Below are positions 45,309 through 58,300 of a DNA stretch of 64,000 bases, in pieces. The translations under genes and the position numbers were made by a program. This stretch comes from Mycoplasmataceae bacterium. GTDB lineage: Bacteria > Bacillota_I > Bacilli_A > Mycoplasmatales > Mycoplasmoidaceae. Numbering within the stretch: the stretch's first letter is position 1; each line of letters starts with the position of its first letter. Where the stretch lies: assembly GCA_020024755.1 (NCBI GenBank), contig JAHHTH010000003.1:186001-250000 (forward strand), in the 5' to 3' direction. The notes beneath the pieces are model-generated. The model was not told where the DNA came from, did not search any database, and saw nothing but the letters and a program-made list of their open reading frames with translations.

Positions 45309-46334
45309 ATGTGTACAGCATTATCGCTTTTGGCAAAAGACAAACACTTCTTTGGCCGAAATAATGATCTTGAGTATGAATGAGGACAATCTATCGTTAT
45401 TACTCCAAGAAACTATGTTTGGGACTATAAATTCCAACCATCACAGAAAATGAAATACGCTACCATAGGAATGGCTTTTGACTTACCATTAGGTAATAAC
45501 AAAAAATATCCTTTGTATGCAGAGTGTGCTAATGAAAAAGGATTAGCTATGGCAGGACTTAACTTTCCAGCATCAGCTTATTATCCTAAACCAGGAAGTA
45601 TTAAGGGTGCATTTGAATTAGCACCATATGAATTTGTTTCATATGTATTAAGCAACTTTACTACAGTAAAAGAAGTGAAGCAATGAATTAATACTTCTAA
45701 TCTGCAATTAGTAGATGAACCTATTATTCCACAAATTCCAACTGCTACACTTCATTTTATCATTTATGACAAAAATGATGATTGTATTACAGTTGAACCA
45801 ACAAAAGATGGAATTAAGGTTTATGATAATGAATTAGGGATCTTAACTAATAACCCTACATTTGATTGACACCTTCAAAACCTAGCTTTTTATCAAAACC
45901 TAGGAGTAGAACAAAAAACTAGTGCAGAATGATTAAAGTATAAGTCTTTACCATTTGGGCAAGGCTTTGCGTCAGTTGGTCTTCCTGGTGATTGAACACC
46001 ACCATCTAGATTTGTAAGAACTGCATTTCTAAAAGCTTGCAGCCAAGACATCAAGGATGAAGATCAAGTATTAACTCAATTCTTTCATATCTTAGATAAT
46101 GTTGCCATGGTTAAAGGCAGCATTAGATTTGAAAATAAGAAAAATGTTATATGTGAAGACATCACACTTTATACCAGCTGTATAGATTTAGAAGCTGGTA
46201 TATTTTATTACAAAACATATTATAATAACCAAATCAATGCCATCTCTATGGCAAATGAAAACTTAGAAGGACAAGAAACAATATCTTATCCATTCTCAGA
46301 AACACAAAATATTAATTATGTTAATAAGAAATAA
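45309..46334 (+). CDS. choloylglycine hydrolase family (bile salt hydrolase/PVA-like)
   Basis: The 341-residue product is an Ntn hydrolase. Met is removed so that Cys2 becomes the nucleophile (MCTALS). FGRNNDLE, NEKGLAMAGLNFP, LTNNPTFDWHLQNL and PGDWTPPSRFVRTAF match the active-site residues of bile salt hydrolases and penicillin V acylases. Family substrates are conjugated bile salts, penicillin V or N-acyl-homoserine lactones, and sequence alone does not choose between them. No signal peptide, so it is cytosolic. The start follows AAGGGAGATAA. Confidence 0.9.
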
Positions 46335-46443
46335 GGCTAATTAATATTTAATTGATATTTATATATTGTAGTTATATTAGTTATTATTAACTATTTATCT
46401 AATTAATAAATACATATAGTTATTAAAAGAAAGGGGGATTGTT

Positions 46444-49125
46444 ATGTTAGTTCAAAAAACTGATCTTGCAAATCAATATGATTTCAATCAAGTTAGAACG
46501 GCACAAAAGAAGGAACAGAAGAAATGAATGTATATTGTTCTAATTGGATGTTTCTTACTTCAAGCATTACCTTATTGTGTAGCTATGAACTTGTTAAATG
46601 TTTTTGCAGGTAGTGATTGAATTGTCTGATTAAGTGGAAATGCTATTCTACTTAACTTAACTTTCACTATGGGAGCAGTAGCAGCTGCTATTGCTTCACC
46701 TGTAATAGCATCTATTCTAAATAAGAAAATTAACATGCGCATAGTTTACTCAATAGGAGTTGTTCTAGCTATGGTAGGCTTTGCCTTAATTGGTATCAAT
46801 GCGTTTGTTTTTGATAAAAACAACCACATTGATCAATCTACTGCAGCATCTATTTTATGAGTGCCAACTATTATTACTCAAATTGGAGTAATGGTCTTTT
46901 CTGGATTAGGGGTTAATAACTTAATCTCTAAATGATGAGCACCTGAAAAGCGTGGAATTGCTTTAGGGATTGCTTTTGCAGGTGGTTCAGTAGGTAATAT
47001 GTGCCTTCAACCACTATTAGGTTATCTATCAGGAGTATTTGGTAATGCTATTGCTAGAGGTAAACCAGCACCTAATTTTGTGGGGTATGTATATTCAGTG
47101 GCAACTGGAGGATTTGAACAAGTAGGAGGACATCAATGAGCCACTTACTTCATTCTAGCAGGAACTGGATTAATAGCTGGTTTAATTGTGGTAATGGTAA
47201 TTTGTAAAAAACCAATTCCACCTATTGTAGAATTTGAACAAAATCTTCAAGGTGCACTAAAACCAGATCAAACTAATCAATTAGCTGCATCATTCCTAGA
47301 TACTAGAAAATATGCACCATACTGAATCTTAGCAATCGGATATGGAATCTTACAAATGGGAACTGTGCACGCTTCTATGAATGGTCAAATCATTCAAAAT
47401 GCTACTGTAGTAGCTAATTCTAACTTAGATTACAGAAGTATTATGTCAACTGGCGGAATATTATTTGGGGTTGGATGTTTAATTGGTAACTTATCAGGTG
47501 GTATCTTAAATGATAAGTTAGGACCAACTAAATCTATTTCATTAGCAGGAAGTGTCCAATGTGGTGCTATTCTATGTCTATTATTTAGTATCATTAAACC
47601 TGAATTAGTTTATATCTACTTTATCTTAGCAGGATTAAGTGTATATGTTTATACATCAACACCTGCATTTACTGCTGGTAGATTATATGGTGCTAAAACT
47701 TCTAATACACATGTTGCCATTTATGGATTATTTATTGCAGGAGCATTTGCAATAGTAAATTCTATCTCTGGTGCCATTACAGGAGATTATACTGTAGCTA
47801 ACTCACATGAATTTATGGGTAAAACAATACATGGTAATTGTGTGGCATTATTATACTTCGCCTTAGCTTGTATGGCAGTTGGTACTATCATAGTAGTAAC
47901 TTGTTCATATATCATCTCTAAGAAAGGTATTAAAGGCATTTGTGAATATTCTCCTACTAAATATTCTAAGATCATCTTCTTTAGACGTAGTATAGCAATT
48001 AATCTATCAGCCTTAAGAATATTACTATCTCATAAGGATTTTAGAAATAATCCTAAGAGAATCAATAAAATAGCTAAATTAGAAAAGAAGTGCAAATATC
48101 AATTAGTAAAAGATGATTATATTAAAGCAGTAGATGAAGTAATAAATAACGATAATAAGAATAATAATAAAATATCTAATAATCAAAAATTAATATTATC
48201 TAATATCTTCTTCTATGAAATTATAGAAAAGAATAATTTATTAGATGCATTAAATAATATCGATATTAAATCATTTAATCAAGACTTAAATGATTTAATC
48301 AAAAACCAATATCTAACAGAATTAAAGATAGGTAATGATTTAGCCTATATGTTATCACCTAATCTTAAATTAAAACTTCAACCAGCTCAAATAAAGCTAT
48401 ATGAAAATAATAATAAACTATTAAAAACAGCTTGAAGATTAAATGATAAATTCTTTAAAGAAGATAATAAATTAAATAATAATATTAATAAACTAAATAA
48501 GAAATTAGATATAGCTAATCATAATAAAGATATCCTATTATCAGATCTAAATAAACAAAATGCACTAAATGTTAAATCAGGTGCAGATATAGAATTAATC
48601 TCAAAACAAAGAACAAAAGACCTAAATAAAAAACAAAATGCATCTCCATGATCACAATATAAAATCGATTATAGTTATGCTCAAAAAATCTTATTAGCAC
48701 AACAAGAAGCTCACTTAGTAGAAGATAAAGCTAATAATAAAATCAAAAAGATCCAAAAACAAATGTTTAGTAAAGCATATATCTCTAACTATAACAAGTT
48801 AGAACACATTACAGGACAAAAACTATTATTTGATTACTATAATAATGAATTAGGCACATATGATGCCTTAATAAACCAATCTATAGCTAATAACTTTGAT
48901 AGAAAGTTATTAGGAATAAATAATAAGATAGATAGATTAAATATTAGATTAAATAATATTAATAATAAGGATAGAGATAATATTAATAAGGATAATAATA
49001 AATCATCTAATAATAAACAATATAGAATAGATAAGATTAATAGTAGATTATCTAAATTAAATAATAAATTACAATCTATACAATCTGAAAAGAATAAACT
49101 CATTAATCAATTACTAAAAGCTTAA
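46444..49125 (+). CDS. MFS transporter with long coiled C-terminal tail
   Basis: The 893-residue product has two parts. The first 500 residues hold about 12 membrane helices with an MFS-type loop (KWWAPEKRGIALGIAFAGG), as in the oxalate/formate-antiporter group. The last 390 are cytosolic, Asn/Lys/Leu-rich and helical, with a strongly repeated NNKIDRLN-like coiled coil at the end. Normal MFS proteins have no such tail. The frame is open throughout with UGA as Trp. The start follows GAAAGGGGG. The substrate is unknown; lactate, pyruvate or another organic acid is possible. Confidence 0.85.
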
Positions 49126-49160
49126 TTGATTAATCATAACTTATAAGATATAAGTTCATT

Positions 49161-49186
49161 AAAGAAGTCTTATAGACTTCTTTTTT
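49161..49186 (+). terminator. terminator of the MFS gene
   Basis: AAAGAAGTC pairs with GACTTCTTT around TTATA, followed by a T-run. Confidence 0.85.
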
Positions 49187-49600
49187 GATGTTTTGATGCA
49201 AAGTATTAACTGATGGCAGATTTGTACAATAAGTTTAATTGGAGTGTTATAAAGAATAATATATAGAGATTAGTTATTGATAATATAGATATAAATCCTA
49301 GTGCATATATATAATTTTCTACTTCTATAGTAATAGGCACATACATTAGTGTTAATAAATATAAAGAAAAGTTAAAGGGCTCAACAAAGGACTCGACAAA
49401 GACACTTAATAAATCCAACTATCTCTTTTGGTTTGTCATAAGTGATATTGTTTTCTCGTAAGATTGAAGAAAAGGTTAATGAGTATTAATGCAAATGTTT
49501 GTATACATTTAGCATAGCATAATGTGGAGCACAATAATACACTCATAAACTCAAGCTAAGTGTATAATAAAAAATGTATATTTTAAAAAGGTTATTTTAA
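49187..49600. other. intergenic region with doubtful minus-strand frame
   Basis: A 70-codon frame at 49206-49418 (minus) would encode a hydrophobic peptide but begins with TTG and has no ribosome site; I do not call it a gene. A TATAAT at 49563-49568 is the likely promoter of the KAP-like gene. Confidence 0.4.
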
Positions 49601-51355
49601 ATGAGTAAAATAAATGTAAAAATTGGTAAAAACAAAATTAAAGATATAAATAAATTGTGTGAAGCAATATCAAACATGTATTATTCATGACTTACAGAAT
49701 ATAAAAAATCAAATATTACTAATTATGGAAAAAATAACGAACTATTTTATGTACCTGAAACTTATTGAATTAAATCGCCTACTTTATTTTTTGATGGATA
49801 TCTAGGTTCTGGAAAAAGTTATATTATTGAACAACTTATTAATGAAAATGGATTGAAAAAAATTTTTGATACAAAAGAAATTAAAAGTGAAATAAAATTT
49901 ATTCAAATAGATTGTTTACATTATTCATCAGAACGCAATTGCTCTCAAAGTATGGCATTCTATATTTTAAATAAAATTTATTCAAATACAAAAAAAGATA
50001 AAAAAATAAAAAAACATAATAGCTTAAAAATCCCAAATAAATGAAAAAAACTTTTTCAGCAAAGAATAAAAGAATATCAAAGAACTTTTTCTTTACAATT
50101 AAATTTAGCATTAAGCTCAGTAAATTACTCAAAAGGATCTCAAGAAATAAAATGTAAATCAGATAAAAAAATTTTAAATTCAATAAAAAGCATAAATGAG
50201 GTAACTAAAGATTACATGTATGTTATTTTAATTGAAAATATTGAACGTTTAGGGCAAAAAGCATGAGAAGTAATTGAATTAATTCAAAATCTTTCAATGC
50301 TTGAAAATTTATTTTTGTGGATCCCGTTAAGCACTGAATTATTAAATCAACTATACTATGGTTCAAACAATGCGAATATCATGGAAAAATTTACAAATTT
50401 ACCTTCAATTAACATAGGTATTTCAATTTTTGCTGTAATACAAAATAAACTAGATGAATTTATTTTATTTAAATCAAATGATAACTTTAAAAATAAATTC
50501 TTAGAAAAATGTGATAACATGTTTGATGAAATTGAGAGTCATTTGAATAAAAAAATAGAAAAAAACAACAATGAATTCAATATTTTTAATACTAGACAAT
50601 TTGTTGCATTACTTAACAATCAAAATGAGTCCAATTTTTATAATTCAATTATTACGGAATCAGATTATAATAAAAATGAAATTAATTATTCTGTATTAAA
50701 TAATTTTATATATTCTTGTTTAAAAGAATATATAAACATTGATAGTTATATGCATTTAAATAGTACATTAATGTTTAAAGAAACATTTAATAATGCTTAT
50801 AAAATGTATCAAGAGCTTTTATTTATGATCAAAGATATCAATGAGGATATATTACATAAGTTTTTTCAATGAATAGAAATTAATACTGATGATTTGAACT
50901 ATATGTTTAATATACAATATAAGAAAAATGCTGATTATATTATTAAGAAAGAAATATTGCTAGAAAAGCTATTATCTAAGTCTAAAGACATAATTAATCA
51001 AGTTAGATTATTCAAAAATGCAAAACCTAATCAAATTAGAGCTTGTTTAGAATATTATTTATTTGCATATTATAATACAGAAAAAAATATAGATATGGGG
51101 ATAATGGACATTATGGAATTTATAATGGCCCATAAACAAGATGAAATATATTTTATTTTAGAGTTTTCTGGTAACTTAATATCAGAACTTGCAAAAATGA
51201 ATAGCTCTTTATTTAATGAATGCAAAGATAATATTGGCAAAATTTCTAAATATTTTCATGCTTCAACTCTAATCAGCAAATGCCATTGCAAATATGAACA
51301 AAAAACAGAATATTTAATTTATAAAAATGAATGTTACCAAAGTTTAATTTGATAA
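49601..51355 (+). CDS. KAP-like P-loop NTPase
   Basis: The 584-residue product has a P-loop GYLGSGKS (about 66-73) and, after a long insert, a Walker B with YVILIENIERLG (about 205-216) like the D-R pair of KAP NTPases. No membrane helices are evident. It is extremely AT-rich. KAP proteins are linked with membrane assembly or phage defence; here the role is unknown. A short interrupted gene overlaps its 3' end. ATG 49601 has only a weak AAAAGG site. Confidence 0.7.
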
Positions 51356-51626
51356 TGATGTAGAAAGATTTAACATTACAAGATATGAATCGATTAGAAA
51401 TTATTTTCTTAACTATAATGAAAAGGAATATAAATTTAACATCATCTATGATTTATTGACATATTACAACGTTTTAAGAGAAATTTGTAACGAGAAAAAT
51501 GTTGAGATTACTGACATTTATGAATTTCAACAAAGATATGAAAACGAAATAGAATTAAATTTTATGAAGCAAAACAGTAAATCAAGAATAAACTATTTAA
51601 AAGAAAAAAATAACATTCTCAAATAA
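51327..51626 (+). pseudogene. short partner gene of the KAP NTPase, broken by one stop
   Basis: ATG at 51327 gives MNVTKV, then TAA at 51345, and the same frame then stays open for 92 codons (FDNDVERFNITRYESIRNYF and onward) to TAA at 51624. One base change would restore a 99-residue charged helical protein overlapping the NTPase gene. It could also start at a non-ATG codon. I cannot exclude a sequencing error. Confidence 0.55.
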
Positions 51627-51630
51627 CACT

Positions 51631-51648
51631 AGTGAGTAATCTCACTTA
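51631..51648 (+). terminator. hairpin after the KAP locus
   Basis: AGTGAG pairs with CTCACT around TAAT. There is no T-run, so its effect is uncertain. Confidence 0.4.
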
Positions 51649-52325
51649 CTAGAATCTATATAATCTTAAGACATTTCTTTCAATTTCTTGTGGCGGTGAA
51701 TCGCTTTTACCACTCTTATCCTATTAATTATGGGGAAATATTTAAACATCTAAATCTACTAAATTAATACTTTATTTCAAAAGTTCATATAACCCAAAAA
51801 AACAACTAAGAGAAGATAGAATAGCAATTTTGAAGTGTTATATCTACTAATAAAATCGAACAAGATTCATAATCTAAACAAAAGGATATACATTTAAGCA
51901 ATTTAAAGGAATTTAGATACATTTAATAAAATTCCTGTTTTGTATGTTTGTATAATATATCTCTAAAACTAATTTAAATGACTCTTAGAGCTTCAAAAAT
52001 AAACTATACATGATATTTATCATAAGAAACTAAAATTATCTCTTAGAATAAAAATTCTAAAGAGATATAAATAGAAATTAGTTATTTATGCTTCATGCAT
52101 AAATAAGAGTAGGGATAGATCTAGAGCAACTAATTCTAATTTCAGTATATTTCAAATTAGCAAATAAGTGAAATTTAAACAAAATTTCCCATTTCAAATT
52201 AGCAAATAAGTTGATAAATATTAATAGTTTGTTACAATACTTATGTATTGTGTGTAATTTTTATGAAAATCTTATTAAATTAGATTAAAATTAAACAAAA
52301 TAGTTATGAAAGGTGTTTATTATAG
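51649..52325. other. long regulatory-looking region before a giant surface gene
   Basis: No gene is seen in 677 bp. It holds strong hairpins at 52038-52066 (ATCTCTTAGAAT/ATTCTAAAGAGAT) and 52082-52106 (TTATTTATGC/GCATAAATAA) and a direct repeat at 52149-52210. Confidence 0.5.
52149..52210. repeat. 20-bp direct repeat, 42-bp period
   Basis: ATTTCAAATTAGCAAATAAG occurs at 52149-52168 and 52191-52210, about 120 bp before the gene. Confidence 0.8.
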
Positions 52326-55300
52326 ATGAAAAAGAGAAATAAAAGAATTTTATTAGGGGCAGGATTAAGTGCACTAATAGTAAGTCCGGTTGGATTTGCT
52401 ACTACTTCTGCTATCCTAAACAAATCTAATGTAGTTGGTGCAAATGGTGAATCATCAACTACTAATGTTAGTGCAAACAAACAAGATTATGTAGAACAAG
52501 ATGACTTAAGCAATTTACCTAGTGATCAAGACTTGGGGGTAATAGGCGCTTCTTATGGTGACTCTACAGATTGACAACGTTGTCCTGGGTCTGATACTGA
52601 TATTGATGGTGGTACCTCAGGTTACTTAAGTGGTACTATTGATGTTAGAACTACTTATAATTACTATGGATATATTAGAGATTGACCTGCTTTGGAAAGC
52701 TCACAAGCTTTTGTAAGATACACTAAAAATCAAAGAAATAAAAGTGTTTGCAATGCAGATCCAACATCTGGTAAAAGTTATAACTCAGATACAAAATATT
52801 ATTGTAATACTACAAGAACAGAAGTTCATGTAAAAACATGAGTCCATGTATGATGAAATGGTGTGTCAAGATCAGTATTTAATGGTGAAGTTACTTTCAC
52901 AGGTTTTAGTACACCATATACAACATCAGTAAACTTAAGTAATTATGGAACATATTATTTTGGTTCTTCAAGTTATTATCCTTCAGAACAACCTACATCT
53001 ATAATTCAAGATAATATTAATAGTAATACCTCTTATAGATATAACTCATATTCAAGTGTTTCATATGATTCATGAAATAATAAAGATGGTACTGCGGAAA
53101 TATCATATTATATTTATAGAGCAATTAATAGTAGTGGTAGTGAAGAAACGTTGGGGCCTTATCATATGACTGTAAAAGGTTTTAGTACACATCAGCCTAC
53201 CACAATTGCTAATGGAACTGTAAGTGCTTCAACTATCAACCCTTTAACTGCTACTACTGATGAAGTAGCTTCTGCTTTGGCTAGTTCATCATTAATTAAA
53301 GATTATTGAGGAAGTAAACCAAGTGCTACTGATCTGACTGTTTCTAATATTCAAAATAGAAATGGTAATGGTAGCCTAACTTGTGATGTTGTAATTAAAA
53401 ATTATAAATCAACAAATGATAAAGGTAACCCAGTGCAAACTTCATCAAAATTTACTGGAATTAAATTAAATGGATTTGATACAATACCAGTTTCAAGCTT
53501 AGGTACTATAAGAGTTGATTTATCTAGTGTTTATGCTGATCAACAAGCATATGATAGTCATCCAACTGATATTAAACAAGCTATTGTAAGTGCTATAACT
53601 GGATCAACTATCCCAAACACGACATATGTGAGATTAGATAGATTTGTCTCAAATGATCCTAAAGCAGGGACTATAACAATAGATTTCACAATTACAAGTA
53701 AATGAGTTGATGAAAGCAATTGAACTGGACATGATAAGTCTTTTAAAAATCAAATTATCTATGGTTTTAAGCAACAACAACCAACAAAATGAAGTTCATA
53801 TGCTAATAGCAATCATGACACTGTGGATTTAAATAGAGATTTTTCTAGTAGTGCAGTTTTAATGAAAGGTATGCTAATTGACTTCATGAAAGATAACCCT
53901 GATGGTACTGCAAATACTCCTGTTAAAGTAGATATTATTAAGCAGTTTTTCTTAGATAATTTAAGTAAGTTCTTTGACAATTTACCAAGTGACACTTCAT
54001 CATTTACTAAGGATGACATTCAAATTACTAATGCAAGTATTGTATTAGGAGCGACAATTGCAGAAGATTTGCTTTCATTTAACTTAACACTGAATAAAGG
54101 TTATGGTTCTGATGGGCGTCTTGGAAGAATTAGTTTAACTAATAATTTCCAAATCTATGGATTTTCTACACAAAATGAATCAAATAAGATTGTTGAAAAA
54201 AAATCTCCAACATTTGATAAATCTACAGTTACTCCTGATGCAGTAACTAATGATGATTTAAAGAAATTATTTGAAGTTCAAAATAGCAATAAATATTTAA
54301 TCTTGCCAAGTAGTTATAGAATAGGTGTAGATTCATTAGATGCACTTAAGGCTATGTTAAATGCTAATTATTGTGATGTAAGTGGCAATATGATTACAGA
54401 TATAACAACTGCATTTTCTTCTAATCAAGGTGCATATAGGGGATATGCTCAATCATATACTACTAATAAAGCAATCTATATGTGTTTAGGGGATTACAAT
54501 AATGTAACCTTTGAAAAAATGGGCTCTGATCCATTTGCAGGAACATTGCAAGTTAAAGTAACAGTACCTCAATGTTTACAAGTTACTGGTTCTACCGATG
54601 ATCCAACTCATACAATTTCAGCATTACAAGATATCTTTGACCTTAGTGGATTCAAAGCAAGAACTACTGAAGTTGTTGCTGGTACAGTAAATATGACAAC
54701 TGTCCCACTATATACTATTCCGAACACACCTGAAGGAAATAAACAAATTGCACAAGCTATTGTAGCAGCTGGTGAAACAATAGTTAAATATGCAAAAGGT
54801 TTAGAATCAACAGATATCGAAATTGTAAGTAGAGATGACAACAATGTTGAAGGTTCAACTAGTGTATCTATAAAGATTAAAAATGGTAAAGCATATGAAA
54901 ATGGTAAACCACAAACTGATGGTAAAACATTCCCAAGTGTTACTTTAACTGGATTTAAAAAAGTAGATGCAACTATACCGGTAAGCCATGATGGTGGAAT
55001 TCCTGTAAGTGGAGAATTAACTACTAAATATGCGAATGCTTTGACTGAAGAAGAAATTTTAAAATTTGTCTTTGCTAACCAAGCACAATTCTTCCAAGGT
55101 ATTATTCCAGAAATAACTACTGATGAATCTTGTTTTAAAGTAACTTATGACCCAACTTTAGCTTCTGTACCTAATGGTGAAGCAAATATTACAGTAAAGC
55201 TTACTAAATATATTTCAGAGGCTGGTGAATATGTAGATGCAACATCAGATCCTTCAAAAGAATTATCTGGTGAATTTGTGTTAACAGGATTTAACCAACA

Positions 55301-58300
55301 AGGATTAACTACTACATTAAGCGATGCACCACAAGATTTTGGTGATCCAGATATCTTACCTCAACAAGTAATTGATAAAACTTCAGATGCATATAAACAA
55401 CTAATACAAAGAATTGTAGATTCTGCTAATGATACAACAAACCCAGATAGAGTAATAAAAGACTTAAATGCTAAAAATGAAACTCCAAGAAAATTAACAC
55501 CTGCAGATATTGATTTAGAAATAGATGATTATAGTTTCAATAATACTGATGGTTCATTATCAGTTGGGATTAGATTATTAAACAATATGGCATGAGTAGA
55601 TGGTGATCCTATTGATAACTATGACTTTGGTGGTGATTTGTTAACAATAAATGGCTACAAAGAAGTTGTTCCTACTACATATGACCCAAAAACAGAATTA
55701 ACTGCAAACGATTTCTCAGTTGGTACAGATGGTTCGCAACTAGGTGGAGACATTACTACAGCTGTATTTACTGATGATACTAACCAATATCAATATGCTA
55801 GAGAAGCTATTGCACGTAGTTATGCAAGTGCGGGTATTTTTCAAGGTGAACTACCATCAGAATTAACTGCTGATAATATCCAAATCATTCAATGTGCTGG
55901 TGATATTGCAGCTGGTACAGTAACATTGCAATTCCAAATCAATTCATATTATGATGCTGGAGATAATGGTAGAGAATACGGACCTGGTGATGATAATTGA
56001 TTCCTTTCAAATGTATATACTGTAAGTGGATTCTTCCATGAAGGTCTAACAACTCAATTAGCTGCTAGTGCAACTTTAACTAATGTTAATACATTTAGTC
56101 CATCTCAATGAGTAGATCATAAAGATGAAATTAAAACTGCAATGTTAGCACAAAATGCAATTACAGATTTAGCTAACAACAAACCAACATCTGAATTAAA
56201 GATTACAGATTTTGATATAGCAATTCATGAACAAGAATATAATGATGTAGCAGGTACTTTAAGTGTAGACGTAACATTAAATAACCACTTATATTGAGAA
56301 GGTGGTGCTGAACCTGAAGCTAGTCATAAGTTTACAAACCCAATTGCATTATCTGGATTTAAAGAAACTCCTGCAACTACATATAATAGTGTAACAAACC
56401 CTGATGGTGCATCAGATTCTAGTATTTCATCTATTCCAGCAACAGATAGCGCTGTAACAACTGATTTACTACAAACATATATTGGTAATCACAAAGAACA
56501 ATTCTTTGTAAACTATCCAGAACTTACAAGTTCTGATTATAGAGTGAAAGCTGATTCAATTACTACAGATGAAGCGAATGGTACTGCAACATTTACAGTA
56601 GAATTACTACACTATATGGATGGAACAACTGGTAAAATGGTTGAAGCATCTCAAAACACTCCATTAGATGGTGGTAAACAATTTACATTAACAGGATTTA
56701 AGAAAGATGGATTAACTACTAACTTAGTTCTTGAAAAATTATCTTTACCTAATGTAAATGGAATCTTAGCTTCAAGTGTAATAAATGATGATCCAACTAT
56801 TAAACCTAAATTATTAGAATGAATTAAAAATGGTTTAGTAGATTGTCCAACAGGAAAAGATAAAAATAATTTAACTGAAGCTGATTTTAGTTTTGAAGTA
56901 GTAGCAGATTCAGCTAACAACAATATTCCAGCACCAGCTGGTGGTTCATTAAGAATTAACATTACTATTAAAGGTGGTTATGCTTGAAATAACACAGTAG
57001 TAGAAGATAAAACATTTAATAATGGTGGATTAGGATTTGAAATTGATGGATTCAAAACTCAATTAGAAACTAATCAAGCTCAAAACGAAATTCAAGCTGG
57101 TAAATTCGCAACAATCATGGCTAATAAATTTACAGCTGAAAATGCAAAAGAATTAATTCAAGCTAACTTAGGTGAAATTTTCAATAATACAGCACCAGAA
57201 GGCGCAACAGTTGAAATTTCAGGTAACCCAACTCCAAACCTAGCAGATGCTTCAAATGAAGTTAACTTCACTTTAAGTAATTACTTTGATAACAAAGGTA
57301 AACCTCAAACTGGTCCTTCTAAACCATTCACAGTAACAGTTAAAGGATTTAGCACAAATTATACTACTGCTAATAAGACAACTATTACAGGAACAGGATT
57401 AGAAAATACATATGCTGTTGATAGTAGTGTAAATGAAGCATTTATTCAAGAAAAAATGATTGCAGCTTATAAAGCAGATACATCTATCTTCACTAATATT
57501 CCAGATGGATTTAATCCAGATACTGATATTCAAGTTGTTACTGGATCGATAAAAAATAAATGAAATGCACCAAGTGAAGTAGCTAACTTAGGGGATGTTA
57601 AATTCCAAGTAACATTAACAAACATTAATACAGCAGATGGTACTGGTACAAAGACATTTGATTTTACAATGAATGGATTCAAAACAGAACCTAATACTAC
57701 TACAATTCTAAAAACAGAATTTACATCTTCTACTTTAGGTTCAAAACGTGCTTCTGCTATGAATATCACTAATGCAGAAGATAAGAAATTATTAACAGAT
57801 GCAATAGTTGATGCTAATGGATCTAGCAATGCATTATTTGGCAACCTTCAACCAGGTCAAACTACAGTTGTAGCTGATGATATTATTGATTTAGCAATTA
57901 GACCAGGAAGTCCAAACGATAAAGTAGGTTCACTAAATGTAACTGGTAAATTATCTAAAACTAAGGCTTGACAAAATGGTGAAAAAGCAGATGTTGCTTT
58001 TGAATTCACAATCAAAGGATTCCAAAGTTTTGAAGAAACTAAATGAGTTGCAAATACCGATGTAACAATTACAGGTGTAGAAGATAAGTTTGCAAATGAT
58101 TGAACACAAGCTGAAGCTGACGCTTATGTAAAAGGTCACTTAGGTGAATTTGTTCTAAATCCAGGAACAGTAAAAGTTGAAAATGTAACTGTAACATTAA
58201 AAGCTGGTGACATTGAAACTAATAAAGCTGGTCATAGAATTGTTACAGTAACATTAAATAAATATAATAATGCTGAAGGATTAGAAGTAACTACTCCGCC

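Noticed and set aside
49206..49418. Small hydrophobic minus-strand protein
   Set aside because: TTG start, no ribosome site, no promoter, and it lies in a gap rich in chance frames.
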